This document shows positions 20,050-29,562 of a stretch of DNA of 37,315 nucleotides, piece by piece. The notes beneath the pieces were generated by a model. That model did no database searches. It was not told the DNA's origin and worked only from the letters and a program-made list of their open reading frames with translations. Each line of letters starts with the position of its first letter. Positions within the stretch are counted from its first letter, which is position 1. This DNA is from a virus: positions 1-37,315 of IMG/VR virus record IMGVR_UViG_3300042453_003346. One strand, given 5' to 3'. Made by a program: the position numbers and the translations under genes.

Positions 20050-23000
20050 GCGACATAGCCTCTTACAATGTATGAAAACGGAACGCCTCCCACGACGGAG
20101 CCGGTGTCAGCTCGGTAAGTGTAGACCGTAAAGCCGGTAGGATTCGGCACATCTAAAAAGTCATAAACGGCGACGACACCGAAGCTCGGATTATAACCTG
20201 GCGTGATAGTAATAGAGCGAACGTCGCAGAACTCCCCGGTAATGTCGATTTGCTTCCGGCCGAGGTTTGCACCCGAACTTGCCGTTTCGTCTGCCCCTGA
20301 AACCGTCCCCTCTTTTACTCCCAGCGACGCGGTAACATTTTCGAGCAGTGCTAAGCCCTCGTCGGTTGTCCCCACTGCCTCGAAGAGAATCTTTATCCAG
20401 CGGACGTTTGACGCAAAGACCCGCGTGTTGCCGGGCGTGTAGCTTGTCCATGAAACACCGTCCGCGCTTGTGCTGAGCGTCGGGGTGAGAATCACCGAGC
20501 CGCTCAACGGCGTCTTCTGGTAAGAAACCGTTAGGACTGACGAGGTGACAAGTGCCCCGAAGTCGCGCGTCACCTCGACAGAGCCGGTCGTGTCGGTGGG
20601 GTGAATCAAATACTCGTAGCCGTCGCCGATTTGCTCCTGAAGAGAGTCCCAGCCGTGTGAGGCAAAATGGTCGGACCAGGTTTCGTGCGACGTGGGGAGA
20701 AGGAGGCTTGTGTCGGTTATGATGGCCCCGTCAGTAATCGCGCAGGAGTTACCGCTCGGCCCCACTGAAGCCCCGGCGAAGGCGAAATCATAGCGCCCAA
20801 AGAACTGAAAGTCTGGCGGCTGGTCAACCTTTGCGGTCACACTGGAGGGCGTCGACACGTTTCCAGCCGTATCCACAGCCGCAACCCAATAAGTGAAGGT
20901 GCCACTCTCCAGCTCAAACCGTGGGGAAAAGGTGCTCGAGGTTGTCCCGAGAGGCTCGGCCGAAAGGTACACGTTCCCCCGCCGAACTTCATACTGCGCA
21001 AGGGGAAGGGACGAGAGCGGCGGCGCCGCCCAGCGAAGCATTACGTTGTTGTCGACGACGTCCGCTGCGAAAGCAAGCGGCGCATTTGGGATTTGTATGT
21101 GCGCGACAATCTGCCCCGGTGCCCCGACGTTTCCGGCCACGTCCACGCCTTGCACGAAAAAAGCACGATCTCCGCCCCAATTTGCGCGCTTCGAAAAGTT
21201 AAGCGCCTTGACCTCCGCAACCGTAACGGCAGACTCGAAGCTGGTCCCCGTTTTAAGAATATACGAGTCGATCGGAAATGACCCACTGGCAGCTGTCCAA
21301 GAGAGAATGACGTCGGTACCTAAAATGAAGAATGACGCAATCGGCGCAGATGGGGCGTTGACTGTAAAAGTCGCCGCGGTAGCCACCTGACTGTAATTGC
21401 CGGAGGTATCGATCGCCTTAAGTAAAGCCTTGTAGCTGCCTGCGCTTCGCCTTGCGGTAGAATAAGACGTTGAGCCAATCCGGGCCAGCGGGATAGCACT
21501 GTCCCATGACTCACCGATCCTGACCTCATACTCGCGGACGTCCAGGTCGGTTACCTTTGACCACTGAAACAGGATGCCACCGTCGAACACCGTGGCGCTA
21601 AAGTTTGAAGGGGTCGAAGGCGGCTCCGACTTGCCAAGAACAAGGTGGCCCGTGGCTTCCACGAACTCGCCTGGAACGCGGAGAGTGTTAACCGAGCGAA
21701 TCCTCACATCGTGTAGCTCGCCATCCTGAACGTCGAGGATGTATGCTTCGGACTGGTCCCCATCAACGCTAGAAGCGGAGATGTAGCTCGACGCGCTGCT
21801 CTTTTTGTATTGTATCTCATACGAGCCGCCTTCGGTGACGAACTGGTCCTCCGGCTTGATCCAAGAAACTTTAAGCCTGGAAAAGACCGTCCCGTCATTT
21901 CTCACGTAGAGCTCGGCGGTTCCGCTGGTGAGGGTAAGGTTAGTCGGAGGGAGAACGTCATAGGGACTCGGGAGCTGTGTATCTGGCGCAAGGTCGGTTT
22001 CTGTTTCTTCTGTCGTCCAGGTGTAAATCGCCTCCGCTGTCTCGCGCAGTTTCACCTGGACTTCCAGGCCGCCGTCCACCATGTCGCCGATCTGGATATC
22101 TCTTACCTCAAAAGCCTTTTGCTCCCACCCAAGACGAACATAGGTGAGCTGCAAAGTATCGCAGACAGCGAGCTTCAAGGCCTCTGCGCCCAGGGTGACA
22201 TCGACCTCCATTCCCTGCCTGACACGCTCGAGCTCTATCCGGGCCACTCTGCGCGCTTGAAAGCCGTCAGTGAGGAACGGCTGGGGGATGTCCTCAAAAA
22301 TGACTTGTCCGTCCTGCTCTGCGTAGTAATTGTTAGTAACCGACTTGTAATCCGTTTCGACAAACTTCTTCTCGCGGTCGGCGAATTTGCCGCGCACTGC
22401 GTTGAACCGCTGACGGCGAGGCACTGCGGTGGTAATTTTCGGCTCGCCCCTGAAGTCGGCCTCAGTCAAAGACCAGGTGGGGGCTCGCCACTTTGCGGGA
22501 TAGCAGAACCACTCGCCGCCTTGATAAACTAAGTCCCCGGCCATAGCCTGAAGCATCTCGTCGATAATGTTCTGGACCGAAGCTCCCGTGTCGAAGTACC
22601 CGTTGATCTCGTACCTGGCCCGATTCTCCCCGGCTGGGGTCGTCACTTGCTCGTCGCAGATATTTGCTGCCGCTGTCCAATTTGCTGTGTTTAGATACTC
22701 GCGGGGTATTCCTGGCCCGAACTTTGAGTCGCAAAGGAAGTCGGCCAAAACTAGGGCCGCGTTTGCCGTGAACTTCGTTTGCGAGTCTCGAAAGTCCAAG
22801 CACTTTTTGCCCCGGACGAGGAACTCCACATCGGGAATCCCGTTCGCAAAGAGGCCCGCTGCCCACCGGGTCATAATGTAAGCCCCGGCACAGCCCCGCT
22901 GTCTGTGGTCCTGGCTCCACGCGTCCTCGCCAACGTAGGCCACTAGATCCTGTTGAGCCTCTTGATCTGGCGTTCCGTATTGAACGGCCATGAACACGCG

Positions 23001-23708
23001 CTTTTGAAAAATGCCAAGCGCCCAACGGGGATCGGGAGAAGCGCCAAACGTCACTTCCCGATCGTCAAGGTAGAGCTTGTCAACAGCCGTGATTTCATGA
23101 CCTGCGATCGTGATAAAATGATGAAGCCGAGCGCCGCCTCCTTCCTGTAAAAATTGAGGATCGGCGGGCTCAACGTAAGAATTGCCCTTGCCCTCGCCTT
23201 TGTGGCACGACACAAGCGCATGGGCGGCCTGATTATTCCGCACAGCCGTGATGATGGCGTTTGCTGTGCTGCGGCTTTGCGCGTTTGAAAAGCGCATTAA
23301 AACCTTGATCGCTTTCTCCGTCACCTCAACCGAGGTATGACCCTCCGCCCCAAGCACGAACTCGACGCTGATCTCGTTGCCGCTGGCCCCCTTTTCGCGG
23401 GCAATCCAGACGATTTGACTGTCCTCTTCCCCGGTTCGGAGGAAAGCTCTGCTGCGCTCCCCCGTGTTTAGGTAGGTGTAGACACCCCCTAGCCTGGTTG
23501 TGCCGTAGACACAGACGGCGTCTGCCGCGCTCTGACGAAAAGAAACCTGGCGGCCTTTAACACGGGTTTCCTTTTTCGCCTTGTTGCCCGTCTTGGGGTT
23601 GGAATTGCCGCGGGAGCTTCGAGTGATGTTTTTCGGAGGCACGAGAACGAGATTCCCGCGTCCGTCGCGGTACACCCCTGGGCTCAGTCGACTTAAGCTC
23701 TTAGCCAT
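20046..23708 (-). CDS. Tail tip attachment protein (lambda J-like)
   Basis: A 1220-aa protein, the usual length for host-specificity proteins of lambda-like phages. The central region (about 300-560) carries J-type segments: VEFLVRGKKCLDFRD, PREYLNTANWTAAANICDE, ARYEINGYFDTGASVQNIIDEMLQAMAGDLVYQGGEW, FNAVRGKFADREKKFVETDY. It is followed by four fibronectin-III-like domains marked by (A/G)(I/V)D.(A/S)GN motifs up to residue ~970 and a beta-rich C-terminal tip. An unusual basic linker (ITRSSRGNSNPKTGNKAKKE) lies at residues 28-47. It closes the tail tube and contacts the host receptor. Confidence 0.85.
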   Translation of the reverse strand: MAKSLSRLSPGVYRDGRGNLVLVPPKNITRSSRGNSNPKTGNKAKKETRVKGRQVSFRQSAADAVCVYGTTRLGGVYTYLNTGERSRAFLRTGEEDSQIVWIAREKGASGNEISVEFVLGAEGHTSVEVTEKAIKVLMRFSNAQSRSTANAIITAVRNNQAAHALVSCHKGEGKGNSYVEPADPQFLQEGGGARLHHFITIAGHEITAVDKLYLDDREVTFGASPDPRWALGIFQKRVFMAVQYGTPDQEAQQDLVAYVGEDAWSQDHRQRGCAGAYIMTRWAAGLFANGIPDVEFLVRGKKCLDFRDSQTKFTANAALVLADFLCDSKFGPGIPREYLNTANWTAAANICDEQVTTPAGENRARYEINGYFDTGASVQNIIDEMLQAMAGDLVYQGGEWFCYPAKWRAPTWSLTEADFRGEPKITTAVPRRQRFNAVRGKFADREKKFVETDYKSVTNNYYAEQDGQVIFEDIPQPFLTDGFQARRVARIELERVRQGMEVDVTLGAEALKLAVCDTLQLTYVRLGWEQKAFEVRDIQIGDMVDGGLEVQVKLRETAEAIYTWTTEETETDLAPDTQLPSPYDVLPPTNLTLTSGTAELYVRNDGTVFSRLKVSWIKPEDQFVTEGGSYEIQYKKSSASSYISASSVDGDQSEAYILDVQDGELHDVRIRSVNTLRVPGEFVEATGHLVLGKSEPPSTPSNFSATVFDGGILFQWSKVTDLDVREYEVRIGESWDSAIPLARIGSTSYSTARRSAGSYKALLKAIDTSGNYSQVATAATFTVNAPSAPIASFFILGTDVILSWTAASGSFPIDSYILKTGTSFESAVTVAEVKALNFSKRANWGGDRAFFVQGVDVAGNVGAPGQIVAHIQIPNAPLAFAADVVDNNVMLRWAAPPLSSLPLAQYEVRRGNVYLSAEPLGTTSSTFSPRFELESGTFTYWVAAVDTAGNVSTPSSVTAKVDQPPDFQFFGRYDFAFAGASVGPSGNSCAITDGAIITDTSLLLPTSHETWSDHFASHGWDSLQEQIGDGYEYLIHPTDTTGSVEVTRDFGALVTSSVLTVSYQKTPLSGSVILTPTLSTSADGVSWTSYTPGNTRVFASNVRWIKILFEAVGTTDEGLALLENVTASLGVKEGTVSGADETASSGANLGRKQIDITGEFCDVRSITITPGYNPSFGVVAVYDFLDVPNPTGFTVYTYRADTGSVVGGVPFSYIVRGYVA

Positions 23709-24309
23709 TTTTCTTTGTGCTCGTGTTTCGCTTTAACCATTTCGGACGCTCGGACCGCCCCCAGAAGCCAGACCAGTCCTCTAGCGATTCCACATATTCA
23801 AAGCCCCGATCGTCGGGGTAGTAAACTTTGTGCGACTCGTCGGCGAAGCGATAGTTTTGGCTCGTGTCAAACCGCGACAGGTCGTTCTCCAGCTTGATGC
23901 TTGCGCTGGGGTTTTCCAGCTTGTCCTCTATCTCACACGAGTCAATCAGACCGCGGTAAAGCAGAATCGGATCGCCAATAAGCACACTGGACGCGTTGAA
24001 AAACGCGAGCCATATAGAACCTCGCTCCCCCCGGTCTTGGTTTGCAAGGATCAGCGAAATGAGCGCACCGCTAATTCCACTCAAGGCGAGGTCGAATCCA
24101 TAGTTACCGACGTCGGTGCTCTGCTCGATGCCCTGAATCGGCAGAAGCCAGCCGTTAGCGAGGAACGTCCTCCCATCCCAGACTACGTCCCGCTTCAGGC
24201 TGGTGAGCCGGACCATCTGATCGGACAGCGCCACTTCGACCAGCAGCGCAGGGCAGAGAAACTCGCCTTCGAGGGCTGTCGACGTAGAGGGATTGAGGGG
24301 CCGTGTCAT
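23701..24309 (-). CDS. Tail hub protein (DUF2163-like)
   Basis: A 202-aa protein with the pattern LVEVALSDQMVRLTSLKRDVVWDGRTFLANGWLLPIQGIEQSTDV, ALSGISGALISLIL, WLAFFNASSVLIGDPILLYRGLIDS and YYPDDRGFEYVESL. This fits the DUF2163 tail family found after the tape measure in many alphaproteobacterial phages and in the Rhodobacter GTA, where it forms part of the tail hub. It overlaps its upstream neighbour by four bases (ATGA) and the J-like gene by eight. The NlpC/P60 peptidase gene that follows in the GTA is absent here. Confidence 0.65.
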   Translation of the reverse strand: MTRPLNPSTSTALEGEFLCPALLVEVALSDQMVRLTSLKRDVVWDGRTFLANGWLLPIQGIEQSTDVGNYGFDLALSGISGALISLILANQDRGERGSIWLAFFNASSVLIGDPILLYRGLIDSCEIEDKLENPSASIKLENDLSRFDTSQNYRFADESHKVYYPDDRGFEYVESLEDWSGFWGRSERPKWLKRNTSTKKNG

Positions 24310-24914
24310 GACTCTTCTGCCTCGAAATTGATGTTAAAAAGGCCCGTTTCTGAGCAGTCCAGCACCGGCACCACGTTGCTTGTCAGCCGAAAAATCCCCT
24401 TCGGGTCGCTGAGCACCAAAGCGGTTCCCGCCGCGTGGCTTGCCCGAATTTTCGGAAACGTCTCGATCGTGGCATGACCAGCAGCGTCACTAATCACGTC
24501 GATGAGTGACATGTAGAGCCGATCGTCTAGCTGGAAGAGGTCGCCTGCTTTTAGAACCGTGGAGGACGGAGCCCAGCCTGTGGTCGTTATGGTTCGACGC
24601 GCTTCCGGCGTTCCGGTTAGGATCGGCACCCCCGACCCACTGCCAAGCGGCTCTCGAAAGATGGCTGGCCCGAACATAAACGTCCCGCGACGGCCCCGGA
24701 GCGCGGTTAAAAACGCAATCCACGGCTGAGCCTCTATGCGGGTCAGGGGATTGATGGACACGCGCAGCTGCCAAGCGTCGGTGTCATGATCAAAAACTTG
24801 CGTTGAAAAAGTGTAGGGTGACTGACTGATTCCGATCACCGTGGACGCTATCAGCGAGACAGCCGACTCCCGAGTGGTTGCAGTCAATGGAATTGTCAGC
24901 GGATACGTTATCAT
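24306..24914 (-). CDS. Distal tail-like protein upstream of the hub
   Basis: A 202-aa protein, mostly beta, with SPYTFSTQVFDHDTDAWQLRVSINPLTRIEAQPWIAFLTALRGRRGTFMFGPA and a C-terminal GIFRLTSNVVPVLDCSETGLFNINFEAEES. It follows the tape measure with an ATGA overlap and precedes the hub gene, the slot occupied by DUF2460/distal-tail proteins in the GTA and related phages. The end FEAEES resembles the C-terminal strand of Dit-like proteins. The assignment is from position and fold pattern, not a clear family match. Confidence 0.6.
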   Translation of the reverse strand: MITYPLTIPLTATTRESAVSLIASTVIGISQSPYTFSTQVFDHDTDAWQLRVSINPLTRIEAQPWIAFLTALRGRRGTFMFGPAIFREPLGSGSGVPILTGTPEARRTITTTGWAPSSTVLKAGDLFQLDDRLYMSLIDVISDAAGHATIETFPKIRASHAAGTALVLSDPKGIFRLTSNVVPVLDCSETGLFNINFEAEES

Positions 24915-27900
24915 ATTGCTCCACGCTGCATTTGCTCGGCCAGAATGTTAGCGGTGCGACTGACGATCCTGTTTTCCATAACCGCGAGAGCGGTCGTGAC
25001 GTCGTTATGAACGCCCCTCTGCGCGCCTCGCGCGTCGATGTTTACTACCATCGAGCTTGACTTTGCCCCGCTTTCATTTGAAACGGTGCGGCGGTATCTG
25101 GCACTCTTGCTCGAGGGTGTTTCCATGGGCGAAGACTGAAGTTTCTCGGCTGGGGTGTCGCTGTAGACTCCCTCGTCCATAGCCTTCTGAGTGTTTTCGT
25201 CGAAATTCGTTTTTATATTGATGGTAAGGTCTTTGGTCATCTTCTCGTCGAGCTCATCGAGAGTCTTTTTGAACTCCTTCACTTTGTTGCCCATCTCTTG
25301 CCAGTCCCGAGTCAGCGACTCGCTCGCCGCGTTAGTATCTGCAACGATACCGCCGAGGGTTCGGTCATTAGCGTCCGCGAGCTGTTGCAGCGTCGTTATA
25401 CCGCGCCCTCTGATTGCATTAATCATCGCGTCAACGGCTTCAGGGTTAGCACCGGCCGCAATTAGCCGAGCTCTGAGGTCCTCTAGCGACTTCGCTCCCG
25501 CTTCCATCGCTTCTATTGCGATGTCTTTAAGACCCTTCAAGGCTGCCATACCTCGCCCGCCAGAACCGACGAACTCCTCCCATGCTCCAGATACGTTCCC
25601 AACGGCGACTAAGCCTTCCCCAAACGCAGAATTGACTCCCTGAATTGCGCTCTCGACTTCGAGCCACGTCATCTCCCCGGTGCGCCCGGCGGCAATCAGA
25701 GCGTCGATCATGTCCTCCATGTCAAGACCGAGCTGCTGAACCAGGAGCCTCGCATTGTCGATGTTTCCACCAAGGTTTTCCGATAAAATATAAGCGATCT
25801 GCGCGCCGACGTCCTCTGTCAGCCCCAACACCTCCTCAAACGCCTCTCCTAGTCCTTTGAAAACCGTCACCGCCTCTGACCCGAGCTTGTTAAAATTATC
25901 AGCCCAGTTCGTCCCGCCCGTGTCCCCACCGGCGTTGAAGCGCGTTGAGGAGCCAGTTACGAAATCGAGGTTTTGAGAATTGAACAGCCGCATTTCACCG
26001 GCGGCGTCGAAAAATCCGATTGTCTCAAGTTTCTTAAATCCCTCCTCAACGTAGTCGCTGAAAGCCTTTCGCGCCTTGGTTTCCGGGTTTTGGGCTCCCC
26101 ATTTGAACAAGGAGCCGACAAAGCCGCCGATAGCCGAGCCGATTGAAGCCCCAATCGCTGCGCCCTGCGGACCACCGATAATTCCACCAAAAATTCCGCC
26201 GATACCTCCGCCGACAGCGGCTCCAGTGCCTGAGTTGTCCTGATTCGCCCTGTCCCGGTCCCTAGCAGCCAGAGCATCCCCAAAGACCTGCAATCCGGCT
26301 TGAAAAAAACCGGAGTAGCTCTCGGCACCCGCTCCGCTGTTGAATTGCCCGTCGGCTCCACCCGGTCCCTGTATTCCCGCTTCATGAGCAGCATCTGTTG
26401 AAATGTTACTGCTTCCAGGGTCAAACATTTCACCGCTAGCGGAGGTTGACTGTTCGCTACTAAACTGTCGAGAAATCCAGTTTCCGAACTGATCGAAAAG
26501 ATTTTGATTTGCTCCCTTTGTTGCTCCGCTCAAGTCTGGGTAAGAATTACCCCACCCGGCTCCACTGCCCTGACCTCCTGCACTGCCTAAAGTCCCAAGA
26601 ATCGCTCGACCGATTACCTGCCCGACGCCTTGAAACGTGCTGAGGTCTCCGTTAATCCCTCCGACAAGACCGGCTAGTATTTCAGAGGCGAAGCCCTGCG
26701 CTAATTGCTTCAGAGAGTCTTGCCAAGAATACTGCCCGGGGTTGAATAACTGATCGAGGACACCTGACCACTGCTGAACTGCCTCCTCGTGAGACTGTCG
26801 CATAAGCTCCGCGTGTTGCCGCGTTGCGTCCTGCATCTGCTGGTCGTACTGCTGGACCGTCTTCTGGGCCTCCGCGCGAGCCATTGCGCCGAGTTCCTCT
26901 TGAGTCTTCAGCCCCTCAGTGACCAGCGTCTGATTTGCTTGTATGAAGGCTTCCTCGGTCGATTTGTACAAGGACAGCCGATACTGCTCAAAGGCGGCTG
27001 GATCGATCCGAGAGATCGCGTCCTCAATGGCTAAACGGAACTGATCCGCCTCCTGCGCCAGGTCGCGCATCGTGATCTCTGCTTGGGCTTTCCCCGGCTT
27101 TCCGCCGCTTGGCTGGCCGCCGCGGATCGGCTCTGGGGGCTGGTAGCTGCCATTTTCTGGATCATACCCGTATTTTTTGAAGATTTCCGCGGTCCTCTTT
27201 GCGTAATCCTCTGCGGCTTTCTCCCGCTGCAAAAGGAGGTCTTCGTTCGCTTTCTTTTCGCTCGCGTTGAACTTATCAATTATCTGCTTTTCTTCTGCGA
27301 GGGATTCTTGAATCTGCCGATCCAGGTCTTCAACCCTGAGCCGTTTTACCTTGCCGCCGCTGATGCTGAAATTAAAACCGCTTTCACTTCTAGCGCGCTC
27401 GTCTTGTAGCGCCTTGGTTATGGCCTCTTGATCCCCTAAAGCCTTAAAAAATTCTCCGCGCTTTGTGACTGCGAAAATGTTATCGAGGCCGAGCGCGAAT
27501 TTCTCCAGATACTCGATCGCCGTCGGTAGTGTCTTAACCGCCATTCCGATGAAAACGCCTTCGACGACCGCAAGGCTTTGGCCAAATTGCTGCATCCGTT
27601 CCGGGTCTGCCTGGACGCGGAGCTCTTGAAGTTGCGAGGCCAGCATCGCGCTTGAGTCGACACCGATCCCGATGTTTTTGACCGCTTCGGATAGGCTGTT
27701 TTTGAAGACGGTTACGCTGTCAGCGACGCCTAGAGTGACTGGCGAAAACTGATCCAGCACCGTCTGAAGTTGGCTCAGAGCCGTCGCAGTAACCTCCGTT
27801 TTGCCTTTCACATCTTGCAGGCTGAAGCCGAACTTTTTGAGCGCCTCTGCCTTCCCGCTGGATAGCCCAGCGATAAGCTCGTTTAATGTTTCAAGCGGAT

Positions 27901-28339
27901 CGAGGTCACGCGCCGAGGCGACCCGCGTAGCGAGGTCGGCAAAGTCCGCGAAGTTTTTATTTACGTCTGGAAGACCACGGATCAAAGCCTCGTTTGCGGC
28001 TTTCATCAGGTCGAATTTGTCGATGAGGCCCTGCGTCCGGTTGGAAGCCTCTTCTAGCGCCTTGCTTGAGCCTCCCAGCTTTTCAAATGCCCCCGCAATG
28101 TCCCCGGCCTTGTCTCCGATTTCAGCCAGTTTTAGGACGGTGTCCGAAAACTGTTTTATGCCATAGGCAGCGCCGCCGAGAATAGCCCCGGCAAGAGCGA
28201 CTTTCAGGCTGCGGCTTATCGCCTGTGCGCGGCGCTCAAAAACCTGCAGGATTCCGACCGACTTCGTCATGTCCTGCGACAGACGCGCCGTGTTTGCCTG
28301 AATGTCGATCTTAATTCCCGCGACGCGTCGAGTTGCCAT
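24911..28339 (-). CDS. Tape measure protein
   Basis: A 1142-aa protein, the longest helical gene in the tail block, starting MATRRVAGIKIDIQANTARLSQDMTKS. It contains coiled-coil regions (about 300-520), a Gly/Ala-rich hydrophobic segment (AVGGGIGGIFGGIIGGPQGAAIGASIGSAIGGFVGS in shorter pieces around residues 700-740) and a basic/Ser-rich end. At three bases per residue and about 1.5 angstrom per residue, a tail of roughly 170 nm would be expected. It follows the tail chaperone genes directly and overlaps the distal-tail gene. No peptidase domain was recognised. Confidence 0.85.
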   Translation of the reverse strand: MATRRVAGIKIDIQANTARLSQDMTKSVGILQVFERRAQAISRSLKVALAGAILGGAAYGIKQFSDTVLKLAEIGDKAGDIAGAFEKLGGSSKALEEASNRTQGLIDKFDLMKAANEALIRGLPDVNKNFADFADLATRVASARDLDPLETLNELIAGLSSGKAEALKKFGFSLQDVKGKTEVTATALSQLQTVLDQFSPVTLGVADSVTVFKNSLSEAVKNIGIGVDSSAMLASQLQELRVQADPERMQQFGQSLAVVEGVFIGMAVKTLPTAIEYLEKFALGLDNIFAVTKRGEFFKALGDQEAITKALQDERARSESGFNFSISGGKVKRLRVEDLDRQIQESLAEEKQIIDKFNASEKKANEDLLLQREKAAEDYAKRTAEIFKKYGYDPENGSYQPPEPIRGGQPSGGKPGKAQAEITMRDLAQEADQFRLAIEDAISRIDPAAFEQYRLSLYKSTEEAFIQANQTLVTEGLKTQEELGAMARAEAQKTVQQYDQQMQDATRQHAELMRQSHEEAVQQWSGVLDQLFNPGQYSWQDSLKQLAQGFASEILAGLVGGINGDLSTFQGVGQVIGRAILGTLGSAGGQGSGAGWGNSYPDLSGATKGANQNLFDQFGNWISRQFSSEQSTSASGEMFDPGSSNISTDAAHEAGIQGPGGADGQFNSGAGAESYSGFFQAGLQVFGDALAARDRDRANQDNSGTGAAVGGGIGGIFGGIIGGPQGAAIGASIGSAIGGFVGSLFKWGAQNPETKARKAFSDYVEEGFKKLETIGFFDAAGEMRLFNSQNLDFVTGSSTRFNAGGDTGGTNWADNFNKLGSEAVTVFKGLGEAFEEVLGLTEDVGAQIAYILSENLGGNIDNARLLVQQLGLDMEDMIDALIAAGRTGEMTWLEVESAIQGVNSAFGEGLVAVGNVSGAWEEFVGSGGRGMAALKGLKDIAIEAMEAGAKSLEDLRARLIAAGANPEAVDAMINAIRGRGITTLQQLADANDRTLGGIVADTNAASESLTRDWQEMGNKVKEFKKTLDELDEKMTKDLTINIKTNFDENTQKAMDEGVYSDTPAEKLQSSPMETPSSKSARYRRTVSNESGAKSSSMVVNIDARGAQRGVHNDVTTALAVMENRIVSRTANILAEQMQRGAI

Positions 28340-28380
28340 GCTGAGCAGTGTACGGGAGGCGGCTGTGCGAGCCTATATCC

Positions 28381-29108
28381 TCACGATTGCTTGGATTTGG
28401 CTTTCTGGTTGGCTACTAGGGTCTTGAAATAGCCACCGAGATCAGACTGCTTTTTGATCGCCTGTTTTTTGTACTCTGGAAAATCGTCGAAAACGTCAAC
28501 GTGCTTTGCGCCAAGGGCCGAGCGAATAGTTGCGGTGATTATCCCGGCCCGATAATCCTCGCGCTTGGTGCGTTCTTTCCGCGCCTGGACGACTGCGCTT
28601 ATTTTTGCTGGTGTCATTCGCCAGAATCGGTCTTCAGGGATGCCGCACTCTGCCCACATCCAGGCGAGCAGCGAAAGGATGTCGAACTCATGCGGGTCGC
28701 TGTCGGCGTCGACGACCTGGTCGTCATCTATTTTTTTTTGCTGTTTGCCGGACTGGCAGCGTCAAATGCCTGACGAACCGCCGAACCGATCTCGGTTAAA
28801 CGGTCGAACCTCATCCACTTCTGAATCTGATGGATTGCTGACATGACAGTGTCGTCACCTTTTCCAGGTCGACCAGGCTCTTGAGAAGGCGTGACCTCAC
28901 CGTCGAGCGATGGGTCGCTCGAAATCAGTCCAGCCCAGACCAGAACTGCGAGGTCTTCGGGGTCTTGGACGTCGAGCTCGCCTCTCAGGGCGTTCTTTCC
29001 GCTCAGTCGCTTCATCTGTGCGATGGACCACATTGTGAACTCAAAACGACGCTGAACGCCGCCGAGATCGATGTGGATAGACGAGACAGCTTTTTCGATG
29101 TTTTGCAT
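28381..29108 (-). CDS. Tail assembly chaperone GT fusion by -1 frameshift
   Basis: Reading the 126-aa upstream frame to the A9 run at 28739-28731 and slipping back one base continues into an open frame (IDDDQVVDADSDPHEFDIL...) that runs to 28381, giving a 242-aa fusion. The downstream part carries GIPEDRFWRMTPAKISAVVQARKE, typical of the T half of gpGT-type chaperones. The G and GT proteins load the tape measure and tail tube during tail assembly. A separate ATG at 28657-28659 could start a 92-aa product but has no good ribosome site, so the shifted product is preferred. Confidence 0.78.
28728..29108 (-). CDS. Tail assembly chaperone G-type (unshifted product)
   Basis: A 126-aa protein (MQNIEKAVSSIHIDLGGVQRRFEFTMWSIAQMKRL...) ending ANSKKK at the A9 run before TAG. 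The N-terminal beta/helix half and acidic middle (VQDPEDLAVLVWAGLIS) match siphophage gpG-like chaperones, between the tail tube gene and the tape measure. It has GGAGCGGTTACC before its ATG. Most ribosomes should stop here; a minority shift to make the GT fusion. Confidence 0.75.
   Translation of the reverse strand: MQNIEKAVSSIHIDLGGVQRRFEFTMWSIAQMKRLSGKNALRGELDVQDPEDLAVLVWAGLISSDPSLDGEVTPSQEPGRPGKGDDTVMSAIHQIQKWMRFDRLTEIGSAVRQAFDAASPANSKKK
28731..28739 (-). other. Slippery A9 run for -1 frameshift
   Basis: Nine consecutive A on the minus strand directly before the TAG stop (28730-28728). It contains A AAA AAA, an efficient -1 slippery heptamer. The -1 frame stays open across 28731-28384 with no stop codon. 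A stimulatory downstream structure was not resolved. Confidence 0.78.
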
Positions 29109-29142
29109 GGTAACCGCTCCGTTTCGGTTTTTAATTTACTTC

Positions 29143-29559
29143 TTAGCTTTGAGTAATCGCGCCGTCGACTGCGAGTGTGACCGACACGGTCTGGAACCCG
29201 TCAACCGGGGACTCAAACGAGACGCTCACATAAGCGCCGAAGGAGAAAGTCTCGGCTCCGTCGTCCGTGAGAACGTATTTGAAATTCAGCTTTTCGCCGT
29301 CCTTCGCAGCCGAAACCAGCGCAGAGTGCTGAACGTCGGTGCTGTCATAGTACGCGCGGAAGTTGATCGCTGGCTTGTCTACGATGGACACTCGGCGAAC
29401 GATGTCAGGTGAACCATGATGCCGGCCCTCTATGAACTGAGGCGCGAACCCGCCGCCTGTCGGTCCCTCAAAGATGCAGCCGATTGCGGTGAACACTTCC
29501 GGGCTGGAACCGTCGCCAATTTTAAGCTCTGTGCCGTGTGCTGCTGCTGGATTCGACAT
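29143..29559 (-). CDS. Major tail tube protein
   Basis: A 138-aa protein starting MSNPAAAHGTELKIGDGSSPEVFTAIGCI. Beta-rich with AINFRAYYDSTDVQHSAL, LNFKYVLTDDGAETFSFGAYVS and an ending VSVTLAVDGAITQS, as in small phage tail tube proteins that stack as hexamers. It lies between the tail terminator and the tail chaperone genes, the conserved place for the tube gene. The ribosome-site region is short because only three bases separate it from the upstream stop. Confidence 0.78.
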   Translation of the reverse strand: MSNPAAAHGTELKIGDGSSPEVFTAIGCIFEGPTGGGFAPQFIEGRHHGSPDIVRRVSIVDKPAINFRAYYDSTDVQHSALVSAAKDGEKLNFKYVLTDDGAETFSFGAYVSVSFESPVDGFQTVSVTLAVDGAITQS

Positions 29560-29562
29560 AAT

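Noticed and set aside
21810-22532. Plus-strand open frame of 240 codons opposite the J-like gene
   Set aside because: It is a shadow of the J-like coding sequence in high-GC DNA, with no promoter or ribosome site.
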